From NCBI GenBank assembly GCA_021732525.1, contig JAKFUU010000040.1, positions 78,755 to 142,754 on the forward strand: a stretch of 64,000 nt of DNA. The letters are read 5' to 3'. The DNA is from Sphingomonadaceae bacterium (GTDB lineage Bacteria > Pseudomonadota > Alphaproteobacteria > Sphingomonadales > Sphingomonadaceae). Of this stretch, positions 29,580 to 37,744 are shown in pieces. A program made the translations under genes and the position numbers. The notes beneath the pieces were generated by a model. The model was not told the DNA's origin, searched no databases, and worked only from the letters and a program-made list of their open reading frames with translations. Position 1 is the first letter of the stretch. Every line of letters starts with the position of its first letter.

Positions 29580-29987
29580 CTATTTTTTAAGCGAATCTCG
29601 AATCTCGGTCAGCAAATCAACTTCGCTTGGACCGGCGGCGGCGGGCGGCATCATCTTATTCACCTGACGCACGATCAGAAAAATTACGAAAGCCATAATT
29701 AAAAAGTTAATAATCGCCGTCACTAGGCTGCCCCAGCCTAGAAATGCCACCCCGGATGCCTTAACTGCGGCCAGTGTGGATACGTCTTTGCCTGCTGGAT
29801 CGCCCAGCAGAATAAATTTGTTAGTGAAATCGGTGCCGCCGGTAACCGCACCAATCAGCGGCATCAAAATATCCTCGGTTAACGATGTGATGATCTTGCC
29901 AAAACCCGCACCTATAATCACACCCACGGCCAGCCCCATGACGTTGCCTTGGTTGATAAATGCCTTAAACTCTTCGCGCATACTCAT
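29580..29987 (-). CDS. mscL: Large-conductance mechanosensitive channel
   Basis: Osmotic emergency valve of the inner membrane. About 135 residues, start MSMREEFKAFINQGNVMGLAVGV with the first pore helix, IIGAGFGKIITSLTEDILMPLIG, a periplasmic loop and a second helix (TAIINFLIMAFVIFLIVRQVNK), ending in a cytosolic helix (EVDLLTEIRDSLKK). Three close ATGs (29990, 29987, 29981) exist; 29987 has the best spacing to GGGAG. Confidence 0.97.
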   Translation of the reverse strand: MSMREEFKAFINQGNVMGLAVGVIIGAGFGKIITSLTEDILMPLIGAVTGGTDFTNKFILLGDPAGKDVSTLAAVKASGVAFLGWGSLVTAIINFLIMAFVIFLIVRQVNKMMPPAAAGPSEVDLLTEIRDSLKK

Positions 29988-30138
29988 CATTAATCTCCCG
30001 TTTTTGATGAACTAACCCGTTAACCATGAAGCTTATTTTTATTTTTGTCGAGCGATAGATTGAACCGCCGCGCAATGTGCCCTACATAGACAACACACAG
30101 CCGGTCACTAGGCTGGATTTTATGCAAGGACTCCAATT

Positions 30139-30726
30139 ATGCGACATAAATTTGCAAAGTTTTTCCTGGTTTCGGTTGCGGCGCTTTCGGTTGCTGGCTG
30201 CGGCATCAACAGCGTGCCCACCGCGGAAGAAAATGCAAAAGCCAAATGGGCCGATGTCGAAAGCTCTTACCAACGCCGCGCCGATTTGATCCCTAATCTG
30301 GTGGCAACGGTGAAGGCCGGCGCGGCTTCCGAAGCGCAGATTTTAACGCAGGTTACCGACGCACGTTCGCGCGCGACATCGATCAACATCACCACCGATG
30401 ATCTGTCCGATCCCGAAACTTTCCGCAAATTCGAAGAAGGCCAGAATCAGCTGACGCAGGCGCTGGGGCAATTGCGCACCGTGGTGGAAAATTATCCGAC
30501 ATTGCAAAGCCAGCAAGGCTTCAAGGATTTGAACATCGAACTGGCCGGCACCGAAAACCGGATCAGCACCGCGCGCGGGCGGTATAACGAAGCGGTCCAG
30601 CAATATAACACCACGATCCGCACCTTCCCCGATATTATCGGCGCAAAAGTGATCCATGGCGCCAAGCCGATGACCCCGTTCCGCGCGGTCGCCGGATCCG
30701 AAAAAGCGCCCACGGTGAATTTCTGA
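30139..30726 (+). CDS. lemA: LemA family lipoprotein
   Basis: 195 residues. N-terminal lipoprotein signal ending LSVAGC (lipidated Cys21), then the long helical LemA fold (AKWADVESSYQRRADLIPNLVATVKAG and ENYPTLQSQQGFKDLNIELAGTENRI). LemA proteins are membrane-associated with unclear function and are commonly paired with TPM-domain genes, as here (next two genes). Confidence 0.92.
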   Translation: MRHKFAKFFLVSVAALSVAGCGINSVPTAEENAKAKWADVESSYQRRADLIPNLVATVKAGAASEAQILTQVTDARSRATSINITTDDLSDPETFRKFEEGQNQLTQALGQLRTVVENYPTLQSQQGFKDLNIELAGTENRISTARGRYNEAVQQYNTTIRTFPDIIGAKVIHGAKPMTPFRAVAGSEKAPTVNF

Positions 30727-30754
30727 ACCGGGCGGAGGGCGGACATCCCGGCCG

Positions 30755-31600
30755 ATGAACAGGCATATTTTCACTGCCATCGCGCTGCTGTTGCTAAGTT
30801 GGGGGCAAATGGCTGGCGCTGCCTTGCCCGCCCGGCCCGAAGGCCCGGTTTATGATGGCGCGGCCATTATCAGCGACGAAACCGAAAGCGCCATTGCTGC
30901 CAAGCTGCGCGCGCTGAGCCAGGAAACCGGCAAAAGCGTCATCGTCGCCACCGTGCCCTCGCTGGACGGCGCCGAAATCGAAGAATATGCCGTCGAGCTG
31001 TTCGAAACATGGGGCATCGGCGACAAGGAAAAGGACGAAGGCGCGCTGATATTGGTCGCACCCAATCAGCGGCGCGCGCGCATTGAGGTCGGTTTGGGAT
31101 CGGAAGCGGTTCTGCCCGACGCCTTGGCCGGGCGGATTATCGAGCAGCAGATGCTGCCCCGGTTTAAGGCCGGCGATTTTAGCGGCGGGATCGCCGCGGC
31201 CAGCGACGCGGTAACCGAACAATTGCGGCGCGAGCCAACCGATGCGGCGGCGGTTGCAGCCGCGGCGGAGCGCGCAGCAAAGGCCGGCGGGCGCAATGAC
31301 CGCGGCGGCGGGGCCGGGCTGCTGATCTTCTGGCTTTTTGTGCTGTTTTTCGTCGTTTTGCCAATCATTCGTGCCTCGATGCGTAGCGGCCGCAAATATC
31401 ACGGCAAGCGCCGCGACAAGGACAATGACGATGACGATGACGATGATCATTGGGGCGGACCCGTCATCATCTGGGGCGGCGGTGGCTCCTCATGGGGTGG
31501 ATCGTCCGGCTCGTCTTGGGGCGGCGGTGGCGGTGGCGGTGGATTTGGCGGCTTTGGCGGCGGCATGTCCGGCGGCGGCGGCGCATCGGGGGGATGGTGA
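30755..31600 (+). CDS. TPM-domain membrane protein (YgcG type)
   Basis: 281 residues: signal peptide, periplasmic TPM domain (about residues 35-160, with VYDGAAIISDETESAIAAKLRAL and VGLGSEAVLPDALAGRII), one membrane helix near 187-207, then an acidic run (DNDDDDDDD) and a Gly/Ser/Trp-rich low-complexity tail of about 45 residues. Related plant and bacterial TPM proteins act in membrane protein repair or as phosphatases; the role here is inferred only from the LemA link. 28 bp after lemA. Confidence 0.9.
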   Translation: MNRHIFTAIALLLLSWGQMAGAALPARPEGPVYDGAAIISDETESAIAAKLRALSQETGKSVIVATVPSLDGAEIEEYAVELFETWGIGDKEKDEGALILVAPNQRRARIEVGLGSEAVLPDALAGRIIEQQMLPRFKAGDFSGGIAAASDAVTEQLRREPTDAAAVAAAAERAAKAGGRNDRGGGAGLLIFWLFVLFFVVLPIIRASMRSGRKYHGKRRDKDNDDDDDDDHWGGPVIIWGGGGSSWGGSSGSSWGGGGGGGGFGGFGGGMSGGGGASGGW

Positions 31601-31601
31601 C

Positions 31602-32300
31602 GTGAGACTTGCACCAGCAAATAATGGCAAAGCCATGGATACCGAAGATCATCTTTTGGTCAGCAAAGCGGTCGCCCAAGCCGAAAGCGGCACCGATGGG
31701 GAAATTGTCACCATCGTATCGCAGCTATCGGACGATTATCGCGAAACGGCTTACGTAGGGGCCGGCATCGCCGCCATCGTTACCTTGGCAACATTCGTGC
31801 TATTTCCGGGATTTTATACGTCATTATTCAACCGGGTCAGCGGCGCGTGGAACCACCAATTTTCGGTCGGCGAATATGCATTATTCGCGGGCAGCGCGGC
31901 CATTTTTACCGGGATAGCCATATGGCTATTGCTCCACTGGCCGGCTTTACGGCTTTTGCTCACCTTGCCGCATGTTAAAAAGGCGGCGGTGCATGGGCGC
32001 GCCATCGACCTATTCCGCGTTGGCACCGAACGGCGAACGATGGGACGCACCGGAATTTTAATCTATTTGTCGATGCAAGAACATCGCGCCGAAATAGTCG
32101 CCGATGCGGCGATAACCGCAAAAGTATCGGGCGAAGTTTGGGGCGAAGCTATGCTGGCCCTGGTCGCGCATCTGCGCGCTGGAAAAGCGGGCGCGGGCAT
32201 GGCCGAGGCGGTTCGGCAGGTGGGGATAGTGATGACCGAACATTTCCCCAAAAGCCACGATGACCATAACGAACTGCCCGACAGGTTGATTGAATTGTGA
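31602..32300 (+). CDS. TPM-domain membrane protein, second copy
   Basis: About 232 residues if GTG 31602 is used (or 221 from ATG 31635). The N-terminal part (SKAVAQAESGTDGEIVTIVSQ) and C-terminal part (LFRVGTERRTMGRTGILIYLSMQEHRAEIVAD) are the two halves of a TPM domain, separated by two membrane helices (about residues 50-70 and 85-110). GTG lies 1 nt after the previous stop with GGGGGATGG upstream. Together with lemA and the first TPM gene it forms a three-gene set. Confidence 0.85.
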   Translation: MRLAPANNGKAMDTEDHLLVSKAVAQAESGTDGEIVTIVSQLSDDYRETAYVGAGIAAIVTLATFVLFPGFYTSLFNRVSGAWNHQFSVGEYALFAGSAAIFTGIAIWLLLHWPALRLLLTLPHVKKAAVHGRAIDLFRVGTERRTMGRTGILIYLSMQEHRAEIVADAAITAKVSGEVWGEAMLALVAHLRAGKAGAGMAEAVRQVGIVMTEHFPKSHDDHNELPDRLIEL

Positions 32301-32851
32301 GCGCACCGCGTCCGCCGGGCGATCACCATGATCAGGATAAACCTGTGGAAATCATGTGGGAAGGCCGCTTCGTCACCGCCAAACGGCGCGGCAAATGGGA
32401 ATATGTTTCGCGCAGCCGCGGGATCAAGGCCGCCGTCATCCTTGCCATTGATGAGGGGCATATTCTCCTCGTCGAACAATTTCGCGTGCCGCTGGACGCA
32501 AGCTGTATAGAATTGCCCGCTGGCCTGATCGGTGACGACAGCGAAGGCGAAGATCCGCTCACAGCCGCGGCGCGCGAGCTGGAAGAAGAAACCGGATATC
32601 GCGCCCGCCGCCTTGAAAATCTAGGTGAATTTTATTCATCGCCCGGCATGGTCAGCGAAAGCTTCACCTTGGTGCGCGCGCATGACCTGGTAAAAGTCAG
32701 CGATGGCGGCGGCGTTGACGGCGAAAATATCACCGTCCACCGCGTGCCCATGGATCAGTTATCCGCCTTCCTCAAAGTCAAACGCGAAGGCGGCTGCGCG
32801 CTTGATGTGCGCTTGCTGATGCTGCCCGGAGTTATCGATTTCAATGAGTGA
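32297..32851 (+). CDS. NUDIX hydrolase
   Basis: 184-residue pyrophosphohydrolase. The Nudix box is complete (GLIGDDSEGEDPLTAAAREL then EEETGY), preceded by the ADP-ribose-pyrophosphatase-like VILAIDEGHILLVEQFRVPL and IELPAGL. Probably an ADP-sugar diphosphatase, by inference. Starts at GTG 32297, overlapping the TPM stop (GTGA), and overlaps the following acetyltransferase by 8 nt. Confidence 0.9.
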   Translation: MSAPRPPGDHHDQDKPVEIMWEGRFVTAKRRGKWEYVSRSRGIKAAVILAIDEGHILLVEQFRVPLDASCIELPAGLIGDDSEGEDPLTAAARELEEETGYRARRLENLGEFYSSPGMVSESFTLVRAHDLVKVSDGGGVDGENITVHRVPMDQLSAFLKVKREGGCALDVRLLMLPGVIDFNE

Positions 32852-33350
32852 CCTACTGCCTACGCTGCGGATCGTCGAATTTCATGACGGATTGGCGAAA
32901 AAATTTCATGACATAAATGCGCAGTGGATCGAATCGATGTTCGTTATGGAGCCAACCGATCGCCAAACGCTCGAAAATCCGCGTGAAATGATCATAGACC
33001 GCGATGGCATAATATTATTTGTCGAAGCCGCTGATCTTGGTATCGTCGGAACCGTCGCCTTAATGAAGACCGGCGAAGGTGTTTACGAACTGACAAAAAT
33101 GGGAGTTCTGGAAAGCGCGCGCGGACGCAAAGCAGGCGAGTTCCTTCTGGCGGCCTGCATTCGCCGTGCAAGAACCATGAATTTAACGAGGCTCTATCTG
33201 CTAACGAACAAAATTTGTGCGGCTGCCATCCATTTATATGAAAAAGCCGGTTTCCGGCATGACACTGAAATTATGGAGCAATATGGAAAGAAATATGAAC
33301 GCTGTGATGTTGCGATGTCATTTCCGCTTCAACGAAAATTATCGGCGTAA
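32844..33350 (+). CDS. GNAT-family N-acetyltransferase
   Basis: 168 residues with the GNAT core: VGTVALMKTGEGVYELTKMGVLESARGRKAGEFLLAACIRRA (positions about 70-112), where the acetyl-CoA loop is ARGRKAGE, and the closing IHLYEKAGFRHD. The acceptor substrate is unknown. Base composition is somewhat more AT-rich than its Nudix neighbour, hinting at separate acquisition. Overlaps the Nudix gene by 8 nt. Confidence 0.88.
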   Translation: MSDLLPTLRIVEFHDGLAKKFHDINAQWIESMFVMEPTDRQTLENPREMIIDRDGIILFVEAADLGIVGTVALMKTGEGVYELTKMGVLESARGRKAGEFLLAACIRRARTMNLTRLYLLTNKICAAAIHLYEKAGFRHDTEIMEQYGKKYERCDVAMSFPLQRKLSA

Positions 33351-33610
33351 GCTTGTAGCTTTAATTTCCTTGCCGGCGTCTCCGCAACCGCGCAGTCAAT
33401 GCCGTTTTTGGCTGCATAAGCCTGAGCCGTATCCAGCGTCGGGAAATTTAGTTTCACCTGAACCTGCGTATCACCCGAACCCGCCCAGCCCATCAACGGA
33501 TCGGCCTTGCGCGCTTCGGACGCGACGAATTCCAATATCCACTGATCGGTGCGCGCCCGGCCCGATTGCATGGCATTTTTGGCCTGTTGATAAATTCTGG
33601 CGGACATTGA
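33329..33610 (-). CDS. NADH dehydrogenase accessory subunit, NDUFS4-like
   Basis: 93 residues starting MSARIYQQAKNAMQSGRA, followed by WILEFVASEARKADPLMGWAGSGD and LNFPTLDTAQAYAAKNGI. This is the ETC complex I conserved-region family, homologous to the mitochondrial 18-kDa NDUFS4 subunit and characteristic of alphaproteobacteria. ATG 33610 gives the family's normal start. It overlaps the acetyltransferase 3' end convergently by 22 nt. Confidence 0.92.
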   Translation of the reverse strand, partial: SMSARIYQQAKNAMQSGRARTDQWILEFVASEARKADPLMGWAGSGDTQVQVKLNFPTLDTAQAYAAKNGIDCAVAETPARKLKLQAYADNFR

Positions 33611-33676
33611 TCTAACCTTTGGAACCGATCGATCCGCATTGCCGGGGCCGGCGAGATTCGTCAAGCGGCAAGCCGC

Positions 33677-36130
33677 CTATGCCCGCGCCTGCGCTTTCTT
33701 TGTCTTTAGGCTGGCGGCGGCCTCCCACGGGGCATCGGGCCAATGATGCTTGGGATAACGCCCGCGCATTTCCTTGGCGACATCGCGCCAACTGCCGCGC
33801 CAGAAAGCAGGCAAATCGCGCGTGGTTTGGATGGGCCGTCCGGCGGGTGAGGTTAGGCTGAGCACCAACGGGACCGCGTCCGCGCCGACAAGAGGATGCA
33901 TATCCAGTCCGAACAGGGCCTGCACACGCAATTCCACTGTCGGTCCTGCAGCGGCCGAATAATCGATGTCGTGCGCGGTTTTGGCCGGGCTGATAAAACG
34001 CGGCGGCGCGATTTTTGCCACTTGCTGTTGGCCGTCCCAACCGAGCCTGTTTTCAAGCGCCGTAAGCAATGCCTGCGCCGATATCTCGCGCAGCCGCCGT
34101 GCATCGCCCATATTGGGGGCCAGCCAACCCTCCAGCGACGCCAGCAGCGCCATATCCGAAATGGCCGCATTCCCGGCAAAGGCCGCGCGTTGGCGCAGCG
34201 CCGCGGCGGCGGCAGGCCAGGGCAATATATCCAAGCCAAATTCGGCCACAGCGCCGCATAGAGCCGCAGCCACATCCGCCGCCGCAATATCGACCTGCCT
34301 GCTTTCCGCCAGTTTAATCGCCCCCAGCTTACGGATCAATTTTGCCTCTACGCGGTCATTCTCGCGGTCATATTGCAGCGATGAAACACTGTCGATCCGG
34401 TCGGTGAACAATCTTTCCACTTCGGATGGATCAAGCATAGCAGCGGACAATATCCGCGCGCCCGATGCTGCACCCTGCATATCCGCTACCGCCAGCCACT
34501 GCGCGGTGGCAAGCGGCGAACCCGGCTCCAGCCGCAATCCGCGCCCCATGACGCTCAGCCAATTTTCACCCTTCGCATCGCGCCGCTTGGCCACCCGGTC
34601 CGGAAAAGCCAGCGCGATGAGCGCGCCGGCGGAAAATGCGGTGCCCGGCGTCTCGCCCCGGCCCTGCGGCGGATCTTGCACCGCCATATCCGCTAGCCGC
34701 CGCGCCAGCCGCCGCGCCGCATCCGCCCGGCCGCCGCGCTCCTTCTCAAACCGCTCCAACCGAAGCTCCAGATCATCGCCCGGCCCGCCCAGCCCGCGTT
34801 CCTGCATCAACAGCGCAAGCATCGCGGCGCGGCCCGCCTGCCCCTGCTGCGCCGCTTTCAACAGCATATGCGCGAGCGGCGGCGGCAGGGGCAATCGTGC
34901 CACAGACCTGCCATGCGGCGTTATAGCACCGTCGCGGTCAATAGCTTTGAGCGTGATCAGCGACCCGCGCGCCTGTTCCAATGCGGCGGGCGGCGGCGCA
35001 TCCAGCCAGCGCAAATTTGCCGGATCACGCTCCCCCCACAAAGCACAATCGAGCATCAACGCCGCCAAATCGCTCTCCAATATCTCGGGCGGATCAAACG
35101 GCGGCAGGCCGCCATTCCCGGCCTCCTCCCACATTCGGTATGCAAAACCGGGCGCTTGCCGTGCCGCACGTCCGGCGCGCTGTGTTGCCGCCGACAGGCT
35201 GGCGCGTTCGGTGACCAGCCGGGTCACACCCGCCGCTTTGTCATAACGCGCGCGGCGCGCCAGCCCGCTGTCGATTACGACGCGCACGCCGTCGATGGTC
35301 ACGCTGGTTTCGGCGATATTCGTCGCCAATATCACCTTGCGTTTGCTATCCGGATCGGGGCGCAAAGCCGCATGCTGTATGGCAGGGTCAAGGCCGCCGT
35401 GCAGCCGGTGCAGCGCGATATCTACGCCGCTACCCGCCAAAAGATCAAAGCAGCGATCAATCTCGCGCGTTCCAGGCAGGAAAACCAAAATATCCCCATC
35501 TTGATCGCGCAGCGCCATACGGACGGCACGCGCGATATCCTCCCCGATGGGAATTTCGGCGCGGCGGCCGATATAGCTTAACGTTAACGGGTGGCTTTTG
35601 CCCTCGCTTTGGATGACAGGTGCGCCCCCCATCAGCGCCGAAAAACGATCGCCATCCAGCGTCGCCGACATGGCCAGCAAACGCAGGTCGAGACGAAATG
35701 CCGCCTGCGCCTCCAATGCCAGTGCCAGGCCAAAATCGCTATCGAGGCTGCGTTCATGCACCTCGTCAAACAGCACGGCGGACACGCCGGTCAATTCGGG
35801 ATCGTCGATGATCCGGCCACGAAATATCCCCTCAGTCATCACCAGCAGGCGGGTGTGCCGCGATAATTTGCTGTCCATGCGCGTGGTGTAGCCAATTGTT
35901 CCGCCAACCGCCTCACCCGCCAAAAACGCGATCCGCTCCGCCGCCATCCGCGCCGCCATCCGCCGCGGGCTCAGCAGCAATATCTGGCCGCTACACCAAT
36001 CTTGCTGCAACAGCGCCAGTGCCACGATCGTCGTTTTTCCTGCGCCCGGCGGCGCGATCAGCACGGCGTTGGGGGTTTTCGAAAGCCCGGCCAGCAGCTC
36101 CGCCAGAACCGCTTCGACCGGGTAGGCCAT
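33677..36130 (-). CDS. hrpB: ATP-dependent helicase HrpB
   Basis: DEAH-box RNA helicase, 817 residues. Motif I is APPGAGKTTIVA (about 24-35), motif II DEVH (FDEVHERSLDSDF), motif III SATLDGD, motif V ATNIAETSVTIDGV, motif VI QRAGRAAR. The C-terminal half has the HrpB-specific domain ending in ALFGLDMHPLVGADAVPLVL and TTRDLPAFWRGSW. Cellular role in bacteria is poorly defined. Lies 6 bp downstream of the prenyl synthase gene. Confidence 0.96.
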   Translation of the reverse strand: MAYPVEAVLAELLAGLSKTPNAVLIAPPGAGKTTIVALALLQQDWCSGQILLLSPRRMAARMAAERIAFLAGEAVGGTIGYTTRMDSKLSRHTRLLVMTEGIFRGRIIDDPELTGVSAVLFDEVHERSLDSDFGLALALEAQAAFRLDLRLLAMSATLDGDRFSALMGGAPVIQSEGKSHPLTLSYIGRRAEIPIGEDIARAVRMALRDQDGDILVFLPGTREIDRCFDLLAGSGVDIALHRLHGGLDPAIQHAALRPDPDSKRKVILATNIAETSVTIDGVRVVIDSGLARRARYDKAAGVTRLVTERASLSAATQRAGRAARQAPGFAYRMWEEAGNGGLPPFDPPEILESDLAALMLDCALWGERDPANLRWLDAPPPAALEQARGSLITLKAIDRDGAITPHGRSVARLPLPPPLAHMLLKAAQQGQAGRAAMLALLMQERGLGGPGDDLELRLERFEKERGGRADAARRLARRLADMAVQDPPQGRGETPGTAFSAGALIALAFPDRVAKRRDAKGENWLSVMGRGLRLEPGSPLATAQWLAVADMQGAASGARILSAAMLDPSEVERLFTDRIDSVSSLQYDRENDRVEAKLIRKLGAIKLAESRQVDIAAADVAAALCGAVAEFGLDILPWPAAAAALRQRAAFAGNAAISDMALLASLEGWLAPNMGDARRLREISAQALLTALENRLGWDGQQQVAKIAPPRFISPAKTAHDIDYSAAAGPTVELRVQALFGLDMHPLVGADAVPLVLSLTSPAGRPIQTTRDLPAFWRGSWRDVAKEMRGRYPKHHWPDAPWEAAASLKTKKAQARA

Positions 36131-36136
36131 TATCGC

Positions 36137-37147
36137 TTAATAAGCCCTGGCGATGGCAAATTCGACCGTTTCGGTTAACGCGGCTTTGGCATCGCTCGCC
36201 GGAAAATGACCAATGGCGTCTATCGCCCGCTGGCCATAATGGCGCGCGCGTTCGATGGTGTCGTCAACCGTATGATATTTTTGCAGCAATCCCTTGGCCT
36301 GCTCCAAATCGTCCGGCCCATTGCGATTACCCAGCATCGCTTGCCGCCAAAAAGCTTTTTCTGCCTCATCGCTGCGGCTATGCGCCAAAATCACCGGCAA
36401 AGTCATTTTGCCTTCGCGAAAATCATCGCCGCTTTCCTTGCCCATCGTCGCCCCGTCGGAGGTATAATCGATGGCATCATCGACCAGTTGGAACGCGATG
36501 CCCAAATTGCGGCCATAGCTGTCGAGCGCATTTTCGTCGGCTTCGCGTTCCGCCACGACGGCGGCAATTTTGCAGGCCGCGGCGAATAAAGCCGCCGTCT
36601 TTGCGCCGATAATATCCAGATACCGTTCTTCGCTGGTTTCGATCCGCCGCTGCGCCGTCAATTGATGGACTTCACCCTCGGCAATCACCGCCGATGCGTG
36701 GGACAGGATTTTCAGCACCTTGAGCGAACCATCCTCCACCATCAATTCGAAGGACCGGCTAAATAGAAAATCACCCACCAGCACCGCCGCCGGATTGCCA
36801 AAAATCAAGTTAGCTGCCGTTTTGCCGCGGCGCATATCACTGCCGTCGACGACATCGTCATGCAGCAAGGTTGCGGTATGGATAAACTCCACCGCCGCGG
36901 CCAATTTGTGATGCCGATCACCAAGATAGCCAAGCAGTTTGGCGCAAGCGAGCGTCAACATGGGGCGCATCCGTTTTCCACCGCCGGCGATCAAATGCCC
37001 GGCCAATTCGGGAATCAAGGGGATTTCGGACTGCATTCGGTCCAATATGACCGCATTAACCCGGTTCATGTCGCTGGCCACCAACGACAATATCGGGTCC
37101 AAAGATGGCGGCCGCCGACCGGCGATGTTATGGATTGTCGCTGACAT
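36137..37147 (-). CDS. ispB: Trans-polyprenyl diphosphate synthase
   Basis: Makes the long isoprenoid tail of ubiquinone. About 336 residues from ATG 37147. First aspartate-rich motif LLHDDVVDGSDMRRG, second QLVDDAIDYTSDG, plus GGGKRMRPML at the start. Chain length cannot be read directly; sphingomonads make ubiquinone-10, so a decaprenyl product is a reasonable guess. Confidence 0.93.
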   Translation of the reverse strand: MSATIHNIAGRRPPSLDPILSLVASDMNRVNAVILDRMQSEIPLIPELAGHLIAGGGKRMRPMLTLACAKLLGYLGDRHHKLAAAVEFIHTATLLHDDVVDGSDMRRGKTAANLIFGNPAAVLVGDFLFSRSFELMVEDGSLKVLKILSHASAVIAEGEVHQLTAQRRIETSEERYLDIIGAKTAALFAAACKIAAVVAEREADENALDSYGRNLGIAFQLVDDAIDYTSDGATMGKESGDDFREGKMTLPVILAHSRSDEAEKAFWRQAMLGNRNGPDDLEQAKGLLQKYHTVDDTIERARHYGQRAIDAIGHFPASDAKAALTETVEFAIARAY

Positions 37148-37240
37148 ACACCGCCCTACTGGCAAGCCGCCCGGACGAAGGCAAGTGCAAAAACGGCAAA
37201 TTGGCTTGTTATGCGCGGCGCTTCACGGCAAAAGAAAATT

Positions 37241-37528
37241 ATGACGAATAATGAAATTTTGAACCGCTACCGCGACAGTATCGATAATATCGATGCGGCG
37301 ATTGTATTTATGCTGGCCGAACGGTTCAAAATTACGCAAGCCGTGGGCGAATATAAGGCGGCGGTCCGCCTGCCCCCCGCCGATCTGGCGCGCGAAGAAA
37401 AACAAATTTCGCGGCTGCGGCAATTGGCGCACGATGCCAAGCTAGACCCCGATTTTACCGAAAAATTCCTGCGTTTCATTATTGAAGAAGTGATCCGGCA
37501 TCACCAGCAAATTCAACAGGATAAATAA
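37241..37528 (+). CDS. Chorismate mutase, AroQ class
   Basis: 95-residue all-helical enzyme converting chorismate to prephenate, for Phe and Tyr. From MTNNEILNRYRDSIDNIDAAI; conserved Arg, Lys and Glu positions are in FKITQAVGEYKA and REEKQISRL. Stand-alone domain, not fused to prephenate dehydratase. ATG 37241 is the family start; an upstream in-frame extension to 37211 is possible but less likely. Divergent from ispB. Confidence 0.9.
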   Translation: MTNNEILNRYRDSIDNIDAAIVFMLAERFKITQAVGEYKAAVRLPPADLAREEKQISRLRQLAHDAKLDPDFTEKFLRFIIEEVIRHHQQIQQDK

Positions 37529-37571
37529 GATCACCAGCGCCGCGCCAGAGCGATTTGCGATAAATCTGTAT

Positions 37572-37700
37572 CAATCCTCCCCGGTCCGGGGAGTGGCGGC
37601 GAAGCCGGCGGAGGGGGCCCAACTTCCCCGCCTGCATTGCCCTTTACCCAGCCTTGGACCCCTCCGCCCTGCGGGCACCTCCCCATTCCGGGGAGGATTG
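37572..37700. repeat. 129-bp inverted-repeat element
   Basis: The 22 bp at 37572-37593 (CAATCCTCCCC...GGGGAG) recur inverted at 37679-37700 with 19 of 22 positions equal. Each end is itself a CTCCCC/GGGGAG hairpin, and GGAGGGG/CCCCTCC pairs lie further in. Common form of small intergenic repeat in sphingomonads; it separates chorismate mutase from the histidine kinase. Confidence 0.75.
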
Positions 37701-37744
37701 GAGCGTTCCACATTTAACGCAAAATGCTCTAATCGTATCACGCG

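Noticed and set aside
33966..35246. 426-codon plus-strand frame opposite hrpB
   Set aside because: Ser/Ala/Arg-rich low-complexity product caused by GC-rich antisense codons; hrpB carries all helicase motifs.
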